DNA of 52,514 nucleotides from Brevinematales bacterium. Lineage in GTDB: Bacteria; Spirochaetota; Brevinematia; Brevinematales; GWF1-51-8. Position 1 is the first letter of the stretch. Each line of letters opens with the position of its first letter. The notes under the pieces are model-generated. The model was not told the origin of the DNA. It ran no database searches and worked only from the letters and a program-made list of their open reading frames with translations. This document shows positions 32,860 through 40,515 of this stretch, piece by piece. A program made the translations under genes and the position numbers. The DNA is taken from assembly GCA_020059465.1 (NCBI GenBank), contig JAGVBZ010000033.1:1-52514 (forward strand). Reading direction: 5' to 3'.

Positions 32860-34087
32860 GAAGCTCGACCGAAATGTTATTATCACCGGTATCACGTCGT
32901 TTTTTACCGATGTTTCCTCCGAGATGGTTTACCCTATCCTGCAGGCGTTTGTCGCGACCGTGATGAGTACGACCAAGGCGATGCTCGGCCCGATCCTCGG
33001 GGTGATCGAAGGTGTCGCGGAATCGACCGCGAGCCTGCTCAAGGTGTTCGCCGGGTACTGGTCGGATAAGCTGCGCAAGCGGAAGGGGCTGACGGTCGCG
33101 GGATACGGCACATCCGCCGCCGCGAAAATCCTGTTCCTGCTCGCGGGACTGAGTTGGGTTTTCGTCATGTTCGCCCGTTTCTTCGACCGTGTCGGAAAGG
33201 GTATCCGTACCGCTCCGCGCGACGCGCTCATCTCCGAATCGACGCCCAAGCACAGTCAGGGACGCGCGTTCGGGTTCCAGCGCGGGATGGACTTCGCGGG
33301 CGCGACATTAGGCGCGCTCATCTGCTACTTTCTCGCGCGGATATACCTCGACCCTATCGCCGGGCATCTCCTGAATGTCGACTCGTTCTTTAATATATTC
33401 CTGATATCGATTATCCCGGCTTTCCTCGGGGTGGCCGCGTTGTTTTTTATCCGCGAGAAGAAGGCCGATGACGGAAGTCAGGCCGATAAAAAAGAACGCC
33501 CTCTGCCGAACCTGCGGATCGGGCAGTATGACAGTAAACTGAAAGCGTTCTTCCTCGCGCAGTTCATTTTCACCCTCGGGAACTCGTCGAACCAGTTCCT
33601 TCTCCTGCGCAGTATGGAGCTCGGGCATCTGTTATCGACCGTCATCCTGATGTACCTCGGGTTTAATCTCGTCGCGACCCTTCTGTCGCCCGTATTCGGG
33701 ACATTGTCGGACAAGATCGGGCGGAAGAAACTGCTTGTGCTGGGATACTCCATCTACGGGGCGGTCTACGCGGCGTTCGGATTCCTCATCCCGGAGTATA
33801 ATATCCTGCTATGGGGGTTCTGGGTGATCTACGGGATTTACTACGCGATGACCGAGGGGGTGGAGAAGGCGATGGTGAGCGACCTCGCGCCGGAGGGGTC
33901 GAAGGCGACCGCGCTGGGGTTCTACCACACGATAGTGGGAATCGGACTCCTGCCTGCGAGTATTATCGCGGGATTCCTGTTTTCGCTGATGCCGGGACTG
34001 CCGTTCTGGTTCGGCGGCGTGACGTCCGCGGTCAGCGTCCTCGTCCTCGTGATATTCGTCCGGGAGAACCCGCTGCGCGGGAGCTAA
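32849..34087 (+). CDS. MFS transporter, probable efflux permease
   Basis: 412 aa with about 12 hydrophobic segments. The first part ITSFFTDVSSEMVYPILQAF and the loop signature DRVGKGIRTAPRDALISES mark an MFS subgroup annotated as efflux permeases. The charged loop 2-3 motif appears as GYWSDKLRKRKG and again in the second half as LSDKIGRKKLLVLG. A central loop of charged residues (KADDGSQADKKERPLPNLRI) splits the halves. GAGGAGG precedes the ATG inside the end of padR. Co-transcription with padR suggests export of a toxic or aromatic compound; the substrate is not known. Its last codons lie within a dispersed repeat copy (34071-34096). Confidence 0.88.
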   Translation: MENKKLDRNVIITGITSFFTDVSSEMVYPILQAFVATVMSTTKAMLGPILGVIEGVAESTASLLKVFAGYWSDKLRKRKGLTVAGYGTSAAAKILFLLAGLSWVFVMFARFFDRVGKGIRTAPRDALISESTPKHSQGRAFGFQRGMDFAGATLGALICYFLARIYLDPIAGHLLNVDSFFNIFLISIIPAFLGVAALFFIREKKADDGSQADKKERPLPNLRIGQYDSKLKAFFLAQFIFTLGNSSNQFLLLRSMELGHLLSTVILMYLGFNLVATLLSPVFGTLSDKIGRKKLLVLGYSIYGAVYAAFGFLIPEYNILLWGFWVIYGIYYAMTEGVEKAMVSDLAPEGSKATALGFYHTIVGIGLLPASIIAGFLFSLMPGLPFWFGGVTSAVSVLVLVIFVRENPLRGS

Positions 34088-34096
34088 TCCCGATCT
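34071..34096 (-). repeat. GGGATTAGC dispersed element covering the MFS stop codon
   Basis: Read on the minus strand this is ATCGGGATTAGCTCCCGCGC followed by AGCG. It covers the last five codons and stop of the MFS gene, so the repeat supplies the C-terminal residues of the transporter. The intergenic DNA that follows contains a partner arm TAGCTC (34122-34127). Confidence 0.6.
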
Positions 34097-34165
34097 TATA
34101 ACACTATTAGTTACCGGCAGATAGCTCGTGATGGGATATACTAACGATATTCGTGCGGGAGAATA

Positions 34166-34927
34166 CTAGAAAAGAATACTTAAAAAAAATAACACAACCA
34201 TTTTTTGAATAATAATTGCTAGAAATAAAAGTAATATTAAAGGAAATTCTGGTTTTTTAATGAAGATATTTTCAGGGGATTTCTCTAATGATTTTATTTC
34301 TTCTTCAATACATATTGGAAATGATGAAAATTTCTCTTTAAAGTTTATAGTGTAGGTAGTAGTAGGGTCATCAATAATTTTATAGATATTTTGTTTCAAG
34401 ATTATCGTAGTAAAATTAGCTGTGTTCTTATATTCTATTTGCTTTTTAATAAATAAAAAAACTAGTGTAAATATTGCAGAAAGTATTATTAATATTACAG
34501 TTTTTACTGGATAAGAAAAGACACCTTTAAAATTAGTTATATAAAAGTATATAAAACTCACAGAGAATGTTAGATATAGAGAAAAAGCAAGCCACAAACT
34601 GTTTTCTTTTGAATCGTGATATTTTTCATATAGGTCTAATTGGTTAATTAAAAATGATAGAAGTTTATCATTGTTTTCTTGTTCTGGGTTTTCCATTGTT
34701 ATTTCCCCATATTTATACTCCAGCGGGTACTTCTCCGGGGATTTCAGCGATTCAATATCGATGTCGATATCCAGGTCGGGCCAGCGGAATTGAACGGGGT
34801 CGAGACGTTTGACGTTCAGAATTTGCCCGACCGACGCCGATTTAAACGCCGGGAACTCGTCGAAACTAACGAAGTATTCGGTATTGTCGACATACAGCCA
34901 AAATCCGGAACTTTCCACTCGAATCAT
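34166..34927 (-). CDS. DUF2442 domain fused in frame to an AT-rich three-helix membrane protein
   Basis: 253 aa. Residues 1-70 (GFWLYVDNTEYFVSFDEFPA, ASVGQILNVKRLDPVQFRWP, DLDIDIDIESL) are a DUF2442 domain, normally a free protein of about 80 aa, often paired with DUF4160. Residues 78-253 are different: Met78 (34696) follows GGGG and looks like a second gene's start; the DNA from about 34690 down to 34166 is much richer in A+T than the first part and the neighbours. This part has three membrane helices (about 111-130, 141-160 and the C-terminal 25 residues) and a Lys/Asn/Ile-rich soluble loop. No stop separates the two. Either one fused protein or two coupled products is possible. Function unknown. 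Confidence 0.7.
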   Translation of the reverse strand: MIRVESSGFWLYVDNTEYFVSFDEFPAFKSASVGQILNVKRLDPVQFRWPDLDIDIDIESLKSPEKYPLEYKYGEITMENPEQENNDKLLSFLINQLDLYEKYHDSKENSLWLAFSLYLTFSVSFIYFYITNFKGVFSYPVKTVILIILSAIFTLVFLFIKKQIEYKNTANFTTIILKQNIYKIIDDPTTTYTINFKEKFSSFPICIEEEIKSLEKSPENIFIKKPEFPLILLLFLAIIIQKMVVLFFLSILF

Positions 34928-35022
34928 ATAAAACCCTTACTATCATTCAAAAATATAGAATTATTATATACAGCTTAACAAAAACAATGTTTTATCGCAA
35001 AAATTCGATATAAGGAAAAATA

Positions 35023-36945
35023 TTACCCCACATACTTGACCACGATCAGCGTGATATCGTCGGCAAGATACGCCCCGTCGTTAAATCGCTCGAGCTCGTC
35101 GAGGATTTTCGTCGCGATTTTATCGGGCGATAATGTGAAATCCTTCTGCTTGATCAGCCGTTCGAGGATACCCTTGAAACCTTCCTCGCCGAGCATCTCA
35201 TGCATAGTGTTGAATTCCTCGAACAGACCGTCGGTGCCCATAATTAGCGTATCTCCAACTGAGAAATCCTGCCGCCCGAGTTCATAGTTATGCCCTCCTA
35301 AAAAGCCGAGAGGTTTCCCGCGCGCGTGAAGCTCGATCAGTTTCTTACCTTTCTTCACCAGGTACTGAATCGGATGTCCCGCGCTGGAAAAATGGATTTC
35401 ATGCGCGTCGATATTGATCAGGAACGCTGTAAAAAAGTTGCGCCCGCCGATACGTTCCGACAGGGTCTCGTTCATATATTCCAACCGCTCGTTAGGGTGC
35501 AGGATATCGAGGCTCTCCTTGTTCAGCACATCGATCTGCATGGTGGATAACGCCGCCTGTGTCCCGTGCCCGGATGCGTCCGCGACTATGATCGACGCGA
35601 TACCGTCACGGAGCCGCGATATATTGTAATAGTCTCCGCCGACCGCCTTGTTCATCGGGAGATAACGGACTTCGATGTCGAGTTTGTCGATTTTTTTATA
35701 GAGAAGCGCGCTGGTGAGGATGGCCTCCTGCACCGACCGCGCGATTTCCAGCTCTTTTTCCGACAGGACAAGCTGATGCTTCATCGACGAATAATTCCGG
35801 AAAAGGATTACCGCCAGCGATACCGAGAACAGGAACGCGCCCCATGAAAACAAGGTGACGGTACGCGGGAGAATCTGCAGTTCGACCAGGAGGTCAAATC
35901 CGGACATTACCGCGAGCGCGATAAAACCGAAACAGAACATCCGGGTCTGGACATTTCCGCGAAAAGCCGAAATAATCGAAACTGTGACGATTGTGATAAT
36001 TGTTACCAGCGCGAGAATTTCGTAATACGGCAGGATATGAAGCATATGCACAGCCCCCGTCAGATCGAGTATCCACGATACGGCGAAGAGCGCTGCGTGC
36101 GCCCAGATTACAATCTCGATAATCCGGCGGAAGCGGAGTTCGAGGATCTGACGAAGGTACAGACTTGCCATCGCGGGCAGAGCCATAGCGGAACTCAGGT
36201 CGAGGTACTGCCAGAAGACGTAATTCGAAGACAGCACTATTTTAAAGTAAGATTGGCAGACTAAAAACACTCCCAGCACCAGTTCGGTTCCGCTGAATAT
36301 CAGGTAGTTGCTTCTGTCGCGGAGTTTTATCCCGATGAAGAATATCACAAGCGCAAACATTCCCGCGAGGATGGAAATAAACCCGAGGAAAAAAGAATCG
36401 ATCCTATTGGCGATCAGGTATCGAAAGTAATCTCCTTCGGAGCCAATGTAAATCTCGCGGAGTATCCCGATACGGTGGATTTCCGAATAGATTCGGAAGT
36501 AGACAGTTTTTCCCTCATATCCGTCCGGCAGGTGAATTGTGTGTTCCCCGTAGCCGATAAACGGTTTGACAGGCCGGGCGTTGAGGTCTCCGAATCGGTC
36601 GATTAAAGTGCTTTCGAGATAGACCTCGTAAATTTGATCGACGGAATAGATAAAAAGGCATGCGTCTTTCCAATGAATTTCCGGGAGTTTGACCCGTTCC
36701 CATATATAATGATGGTTTCCGAGGTTCTCCGGGTCGCTGGTGAGCGAAAACGGGATCCAATTCGTGTTACCCTGTTTTTCTATCGTCCACAACGGCGTTC
36801 CATCGGGAGTAAAGGGAGAATCGTCCCAGCGGTATTCCCACCCGTTCTTCAGTAAAAACAATTCTGGTTCGTCGGATTTCGGCAATTCTTGGGAGGCGAA
36901 CAGTATTCCCGGGAATAATAACCCTATCAGTATTAAAACACGCAT
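35023..36945 (-). CDS. 7TM-DISM receptor with PP2C-type (SpoIIE/RsbU) phosphatase domain
   Basis: 640 aa from the ATG at 36945. The in-frame ATG at 36957 is rejected: GAGG lies six bases before the inner ATG, and the strong promoter puts the transcript start at about 36956. Order: signal peptide (ILIGLLFPGILFAS), extracytoplasmic DISM-type sensor domain (about 25-180), seven membrane helices (about 190-390), linker helix (LSEKELEIARSVQEAIL), then a phosphatase domain with KAVGGDYYNISRL, IVADASGHGTQAALS, SAGHP and IMGTDGLFEEFN, whose Asp/Gly residues form the metal site. It probably dephosphorylates an anti-sigma-factor antagonist in response to an outside signal; no STAS or anti-sigma partner is adjacent. 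Confidence 0.93.
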   Translation of the reverse strand: MRVLILIGLLFPGILFASQELPKSDEPELFLLKNGWEYRWDDSPFTPDGTPLWTIEKQGNTNWIPFSLTSDPENLGNHHYIWERVKLPEIHWKDACLFIYSVDQIYEVYLESTLIDRFGDLNARPVKPFIGYGEHTIHLPDGYEGKTVYFRIYSEIHRIGILREIYIGSEGDYFRYLIANRIDSFFLGFISILAGMFALVIFFIGIKLRDRSNYLIFSGTELVLGVFLVCQSYFKIVLSSNYVFWQYLDLSSAMALPAMASLYLRQILELRFRRIIEIVIWAHAALFAVSWILDLTGAVHMLHILPYYEILALVTIITIVTVSIISAFRGNVQTRMFCFGFIALAVMSGFDLLVELQILPRTVTLFSWGAFLFSVSLAVILFRNYSSMKHQLVLSEKELEIARSVQEAILTSALLYKKIDKLDIEVRYLPMNKAVGGDYYNISRLRDGIASIIVADASGHGTQAALSTMQIDVLNKESLDILHPNERLEYMNETLSERIGGRNFFTAFLINIDAHEIHFSSAGHPIQYLVKKGKKLIELHARGKPLGFLGGHNYELGRQDFSVGDTLIMGTDGLFEEFNTMHEMLGEEGFKGILERLIKQKDFTLSPDKIATKILDELERFNDGAYLADDITLIVVKYVG

Positions 36946-36962
36946 AACATGCCTCATGTATT

Positions 36963-36991
36963 ATAATACCGGTTTGATACTGAAATGTCAA
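36963..36991 (-). promoter_or_regulatory. Strong promoter of the 7TM-DISM phosphatase gene
   Basis: Minus strand: TTGACA (36986-36991), 17-base spacer, TATTAT (36963-36968). The expected start at about 36956 leaves a leader of only some 10 bases before the ATG at 36945. Confidence 0.7.
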
Positions 36992-37056
36992 GAACAAAAT
37001 TGAATTTCACAACGCACATATGCATAGTGCTTTGTGCTATATTACTACTGTATTAC

Positions 37057-37085
37057 TTGACAGAATGCCGCGGTAGCTGTATCAT
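37057..37085 (+). promoter_or_regulatory. Promoter of the 37128 lipoprotein gene
   Basis: TTGACA (37057-37062), 17-base spacer, TATCAT (37080-37085), 42 bases before the ATG. Divergent from the phosphatase promoter 70 bases away. Confidence 0.65.
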
Positions 37086-37127
37086 AATATTTCGATGTTT
37101 TAACTGGGTATATTAAAGGAGAGATCG

Positions 37128-38360
37128 ATGCGTTCTAAGGGGAATCGTGTTCAAATAATAAATTTAATAATCACAGGTTTATTGCTTGCGGGCGGTGCGG
37201 CATCCTGCGGCTCCGGCGGGAGTAAAGATGCCGGAAAGAATATCGCCGTACCGGCAGCCGAACGTTCTACCGATGCGGGTACTGTTTCCGGGAAGGGGGA
37301 CGGGCTGGGGGCGGGAAAATTCGTCAAGCTTGTGTGCGATTCGGATGATACGTTATATGCCTTTTATTTTAACGAGGATAAAGGGACGGTTAAATTTGCG
37401 AGGATGAAGCCCGGACAGGGATACTGGGATAATTATACGCTGGGGTCGGGCGAATCGAATTATCTGACCGGCGGACTGATCGCTGCTGCCGTCGACAATA
37501 AAAATAATGTCCATGTGTTTTACCCGAATTTCGATAAAAAAGTCGTTTACGGCTTTCTCCCGGCAGGTACTGACAATTGGATAATGACGAATTTTGAGGT
37601 GCCGGAGGAGGCGGTGTATGTCTACCGCGCTATCGATACAGTCTATCATTCCATCGACATGAAGGCCGACGAATGGGGCGGTGTTCATATAATCGGGGGC
37701 GGTATATTCCGGGGAGAGTATGTGCCGATCTATATCCATAAACCCCTCGGCGGGGAATGGCTGATCGAGAAGGCCAACACCCAGATGGCCGACCTTCCCC
37801 AGCGCGGATGCGACCCGTCGATGCAGATTGTCGGGAGCAATATCCAGATCGCGTACGGCGGGACTTCCGATGTTCACTACGGCTCCAAACAGATCGGCGG
37901 TTCGGGATGGATCAATCAGAAGATCGAGTCGGACGATAATAAGCTTTTCAACAAAGATAAGGAATATACGGGTATAGTCGTCCTGCCGGACGACACCGTC
38001 ATGATCGTGTTCACCGAGCGGAAGGATAAAAAGATCAAGCTGGCGGTCAAAGGACAGGATGCGAAATGGAAAATTGCAGGGTTGACGGGTATTTCCGATT
38101 GGGCGTTAAACACGTCGTTCGCCGCCGATAAAACGTCAGCGCTCCATCTTGCCTACTACTCCAAAAACGGCGCCGAGTTCGATTACGCCTATAAACTTGC
38201 CGGCGGAATCGCGTGGAAAGTCGTAAAGCTCGACGACAGCAAGTCCGACGGATATACCGCGATCGCGGTCGACAGCCAGAATATCGCGCATGTCTGCTGG
38301 TCGGTCAAGGGCGACGGCGGGTATGTGCTGAAGTATCAGAAGATGGATATGACGCAATAA
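37128..38360 (+). CDS. Lipoprotein with beta-propeller-like repeats
   Basis: 410 aa, ribosome site AGGAGAG. Lipoprotein signal with lipobox AASC (residue about 27), then a Gly/Ser/Lys linker. The rest is a repeated strand pattern with Tyr/His/Val cores: TLYAFYFNEDKGTVKFARMK, NNVHVFYPNFDKKVVYGFL, GVHIIGGGIFRGEYVPIYIH, SNIQIAYGGTSDVHYGSKQI, DTVMIVFTERKDKKIKLAVK, SALHLAYYSKNGAEFDYAYK and NIAHVCWSVKGDGGYVLKYQ. That makes about seven blades of a BNR/sialidase-like propeller, as inferred from pattern. No catalytic signature was seen. It is a different family from the YWxNG pair. Monocistronic, converging with the HD-GYP gene. Confidence 0.78.
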   Translation: MRSKGNRVQIINLIITGLLLAGGAASCGSGGSKDAGKNIAVPAAERSTDAGTVSGKGDGLGAGKFVKLVCDSDDTLYAFYFNEDKGTVKFARMKPGQGYWDNYTLGSGESNYLTGGLIAAAVDNKNNVHVFYPNFDKKVVYGFLPAGTDNWIMTNFEVPEEAVYVYRAIDTVYHSIDMKADEWGGVHIIGGGIFRGEYVPIYIHKPLGGEWLIEKANTQMADLPQRGCDPSMQIVGSNIQIAYGGTSDVHYGSKQIGGSGWINQKIESDDNKLFNKDKEYTGIVVLPDDTVMIVFTERKDKKIKLAVKGQDAKWKIAGLTGISDWALNTSFAADKTSALHLAYYSKNGAEFDYAYKLAGGIAWKVVKLDDSKSDGYTAIAVDSQNIAHVCWSVKGDGGYVLKYQKMDMTQ

Positions 38361-38402
38361 ATACAGGTTATTATTTATATACTGACAACGTAATAATGAG
38401 TT

Positions 38403-38453
38403 GTTGCCGGTCGGTTTTTACCTTTAACTTTACACTTTCTGCTTTTCACTGAT
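38403..38453. repeat. Pyrimidine-rich dispersed repeat between convergent genes
   Basis: TTTACCTTTAACTTTACACT then TTCTGCTTTTCACTGATT; a similar series ending TTCTCACTGATTC is found at 52190-52230. It lies between the stops of the propeller lipoprotein and the HD-GYP genes. Confidence 0.45.
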
Positions 38454-39592
38454 TACAGCAGATAGCTCAGCTTCTCGATCTCTTCCGGCTCGTCGATCGT
38501 CTTACTGATCTGGCGGGATGTGTCCCGCTTGAGGTCGATCTGGATCGGCACCCGCAGCGGCACGCCCTTCTGGTTCTTCAGGATAGCCACTTCCGGCTTC
38601 ATCGTGTACTCTTTGTCTTTCCCGGTGATATACCCGATCTCCCCTGTCGTAAGCTGGACGAACGCCCCGACGGGATAGAACGAACCGAGTTCGTAACGCT
38701 GGGACATCTCGTAGATGAAACGTTGGGAGATGTAGGAGCAGAAGTGCGTGTTCGTATTCCGCATGACATAGAGCAGGGCGTCGTTGATGGAATAGGGCTT
38801 CTTATAGGAACGCTCGGTGGTGAGCGCGTCGTATACGTCGGATACCGCGACAATCTGCGCGAAGTTCCCGATCGCGTCGCCCTTCAGTCCGAGGGGATAT
38901 CCCCCGCCCGCCCATTTTTCATGATGGAACAGGACGACCTTCTTGACATAGTTGCTGAGGGACGGATCGTCCTTGACCAGCTTGAACCCGTAGACGGGGT
39001 GGTTTTTCATCACTTTAAACTCGTCGTCGGTGAGGTTGCCGTGCTTGTTTACGATTTTCGACGGTATCTTAATCTTTCCGATATCGTGGAGGAATCCGCC
39101 GAGGGCGATCTCCTGTATGAAGTAGGTATTGAACCCGAGCTGTTTGGTGAGGAACATCGAAAGAAGCCCGACGTTGATGGAGTGGGTGTAGGTATAGCTG
39201 TCGTAGTCTTTGAGCACCATCAGGTTGAGGAAACCGTTGGCGTTCAGTTCCATATCGTGGAATAATTTCTCGATAGTCGTCTTGGCGTTCTTCAGTTCGG
39301 GAATTTTACCGTACTTGATCTGCGTGACCATTTCGTCAAGGGCTTCCTGCGCGAAATTGAGCGATTCGGTGCTGAACATTGGGGCTTGGTCGCCCCCGCT
39401 CTTCCATTTCGGCGGAACATAATAAACCTTCTCGATCCCCTTGACCTTCAGTTTGGAGATAAAGATATCGTTTAACGGTTTACGCGCGGGCCAGAGCATT
39501 GTCCCTTTTTCATCAAAAAGGATGCCGGAGAGTATCGAGCCGGGTTTCAGGAACGTGACCTCGACTTCTTTGAGTTTGTCTTTTTCAAACAT
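38453..39592 (-). CDS. HD-GYP domain protein, probable c-di-GMP phosphodiesterase
   Basis: 379 aa cytoplasmic protein. The N-terminal part (about 8-60, VEVTFLKPGSILSGILFDEK) precedes a helical linker and the HD-GYP domain (about 125-300): His137 in YTHSINVGLL, FLHDIGKIKIP (His169-Asp170), KNHPVYGFKLV, HHEKWAGGGYPLGLKGD (223-239, with the GYP triplet) and VSDVYDALTTERSYKKPYS. All metal and GYP residues expected for cleavage of cyclic di-GMP are present. The C-terminal 70 residues (VGAFVQLTTGEIGYITG ... VPLRVPIQIDL) form a small beta domain. No diguanylate cyclase is in the window. The ATG follows a weak site (GGAGAAAAAATTAAA). Confidence 0.93.
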   Translation of the reverse strand: MFEKDKLKEVEVTFLKPGSILSGILFDEKGTMLWPARKPLNDIFISKLKVKGIEKVYYVPPKWKSGGDQAPMFSTESLNFAQEALDEMVTQIKYGKIPELKNAKTTIEKLFHDMELNANGFLNLMVLKDYDSYTYTHSINVGLLSMFLTKQLGFNTYFIQEIALGGFLHDIGKIKIPSKIVNKHGNLTDDEFKVMKNHPVYGFKLVKDDPSLSNYVKKVVLFHHEKWAGGGYPLGLKGDAIGNFAQIVAVSDVYDALTTERSYKKPYSINDALLYVMRNTNTHFCSYISQRFIYEMSQRYELGSFYPVGAFVQLTTGEIGYITGKDKEYTMKPEVAILKNQKGVPLRVPIQIDLKRDTSRQISKTIDEPEEIEKLSYLL

Positions 39593-39666
39593 TTTAATTT
39601 TTTCTCCGCTCTGCAGAGTGAGAACATTTTATTATCGCATGAAAACATGTAAAAGTGAAATTTAGT

Positions 39667-40182
39667 CTATAATTCGTTATAAATCTGGCTGACCTGAATT
39701 CCTTCGTTGTTCTGGTATTTTCCTTTGTATTCCATCAGTTTGCCCTTGACCTCGGTGTAATAGATCTGGCAGATTTCGATGAACGGATAAATAATGACGG
39801 GCTGGACTACGGATATCTCGAGGGTCCAGAATCCGCAGAATCCCACATCGCCGAAACCGGCGGTGGCATGGATCGAGATGCCCAACCGTCCGATACTGGA
39901 ACGGCCTTCGAGCAGGGGAACGTGCTTCAGGGATTTTGTGAATTCCACCGTACGCCCCAGATAAAGCCGGCCGGGTTCCAGACGGTACCCGCTTTCAGGG
40001 ATAGTAATTTCCTGAGTGGCGCACTTTTTCTTCATATCGAGTACGTCGTCCGAAAGCATTTGCAGTTTATTATGCAGGCAGAGGTTGTATGAATTCGGAT
40101 TAAGGCGCGATGGGTCGTACGGCTCTATCGAAATAGTGCCTGCGTTCATCTCTCTCAGTATCTCTTCCCCTGTCAGTATCAT
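39667..40182 (-). CDS. dcd: dCTP deaminase
   Basis: 171 aa; deaminates dCTP to dUTP in the pyrimidine deoxynucleotide route. Seen: LNPNSYNLCLHNKL (28-41), EGRSSIGRLGISIHATAGFG (92-111) with Ser95, Ser96 and Arg99, and FWTLEIS with the catalytic Glu122. The C-terminal YKGKYQNNEGIQVSQIY fits the lid segment of the family. The sequence does not tell whether it is the mono-functional enzyme or also cleaves dUTP. The ATG follows AGGGGAAAAC. It stands alone, 333 bases from the valS stop, with a tandem repeat between. Confidence 0.94.
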   Translation of the reverse strand: MILTGEEILREMNAGTISIEPYDPSRLNPNSYNLCLHNKLQMLSDDVLDMKKKCATQEITIPESGYRLEPGRLYLGRTVEFTKSLKHVPLLEGRSSIGRLGISIHATAGFGDVGFCGFWTLEISVVQPVIIYPFIEICQIYYTEVKGKLMEYKGKYQNNEGIQVSQIYNEL

Positions 40183-40221
40183 AGTTTTCCCCTTTATAGT
40201 TTGTATTACACATCATTATAA

Positions 40222-40512
40222 CCACCCGTCATCCCGAGCCTGCCGTGGGAATGTCGCCGCGAACAGAGTGAAGCGGTCTGTCATACTTTCATCGATTACT
40301 TCACTGCGCTCGTAATGACAGCTTGTTTACCCGATTCGTTTTAACGTTATTACCACCGGTCATCCCGAGCCTGCCGAGGGAATGTCGCCGCGAACAGAGT
40401 GAAGCGGTCTGTCATACTTTCATCGATTACTTCGCTCCGCTCGTAATGACAGCTTGTTTACCCGATTCGTTTTAACGTTATTACTACCGGTCATCCCGAG
40501 CCTGCCGGAGGA
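40222..40512. repeat. 131-bp tandem repeat with palindromic core, two full copies and a stub
   Basis: Unit starts (GTCATCCCGAGCCTGCCG) lie at 40228, 40359 and 40490, exactly 131 bases apart. The first two copies differ at only a few positions; the third stops after about 20 bases, next to the valS stop. Each unit has a core of about 92 bases with inverted ends (GTCATcccGAGC and GCTCgtaATGAC) and a spacer of 39 bases (CTTGTTTACCCGATTCGTTT and onward). The whole dcd-valS gap is this repeat plus 40 bases; no gene is present. Confidence 0.9.
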
Positions 40513-40515
40513 CGG

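Noticed and set aside
40222-40512. CRISPR array
   Set aside because: The repeated unit is 131 bases with a constant spacer between cores; CRISPR arrays have 23-40-base repeats and unique spacers. The same argument removes the 87-bp repeat at the right edge.
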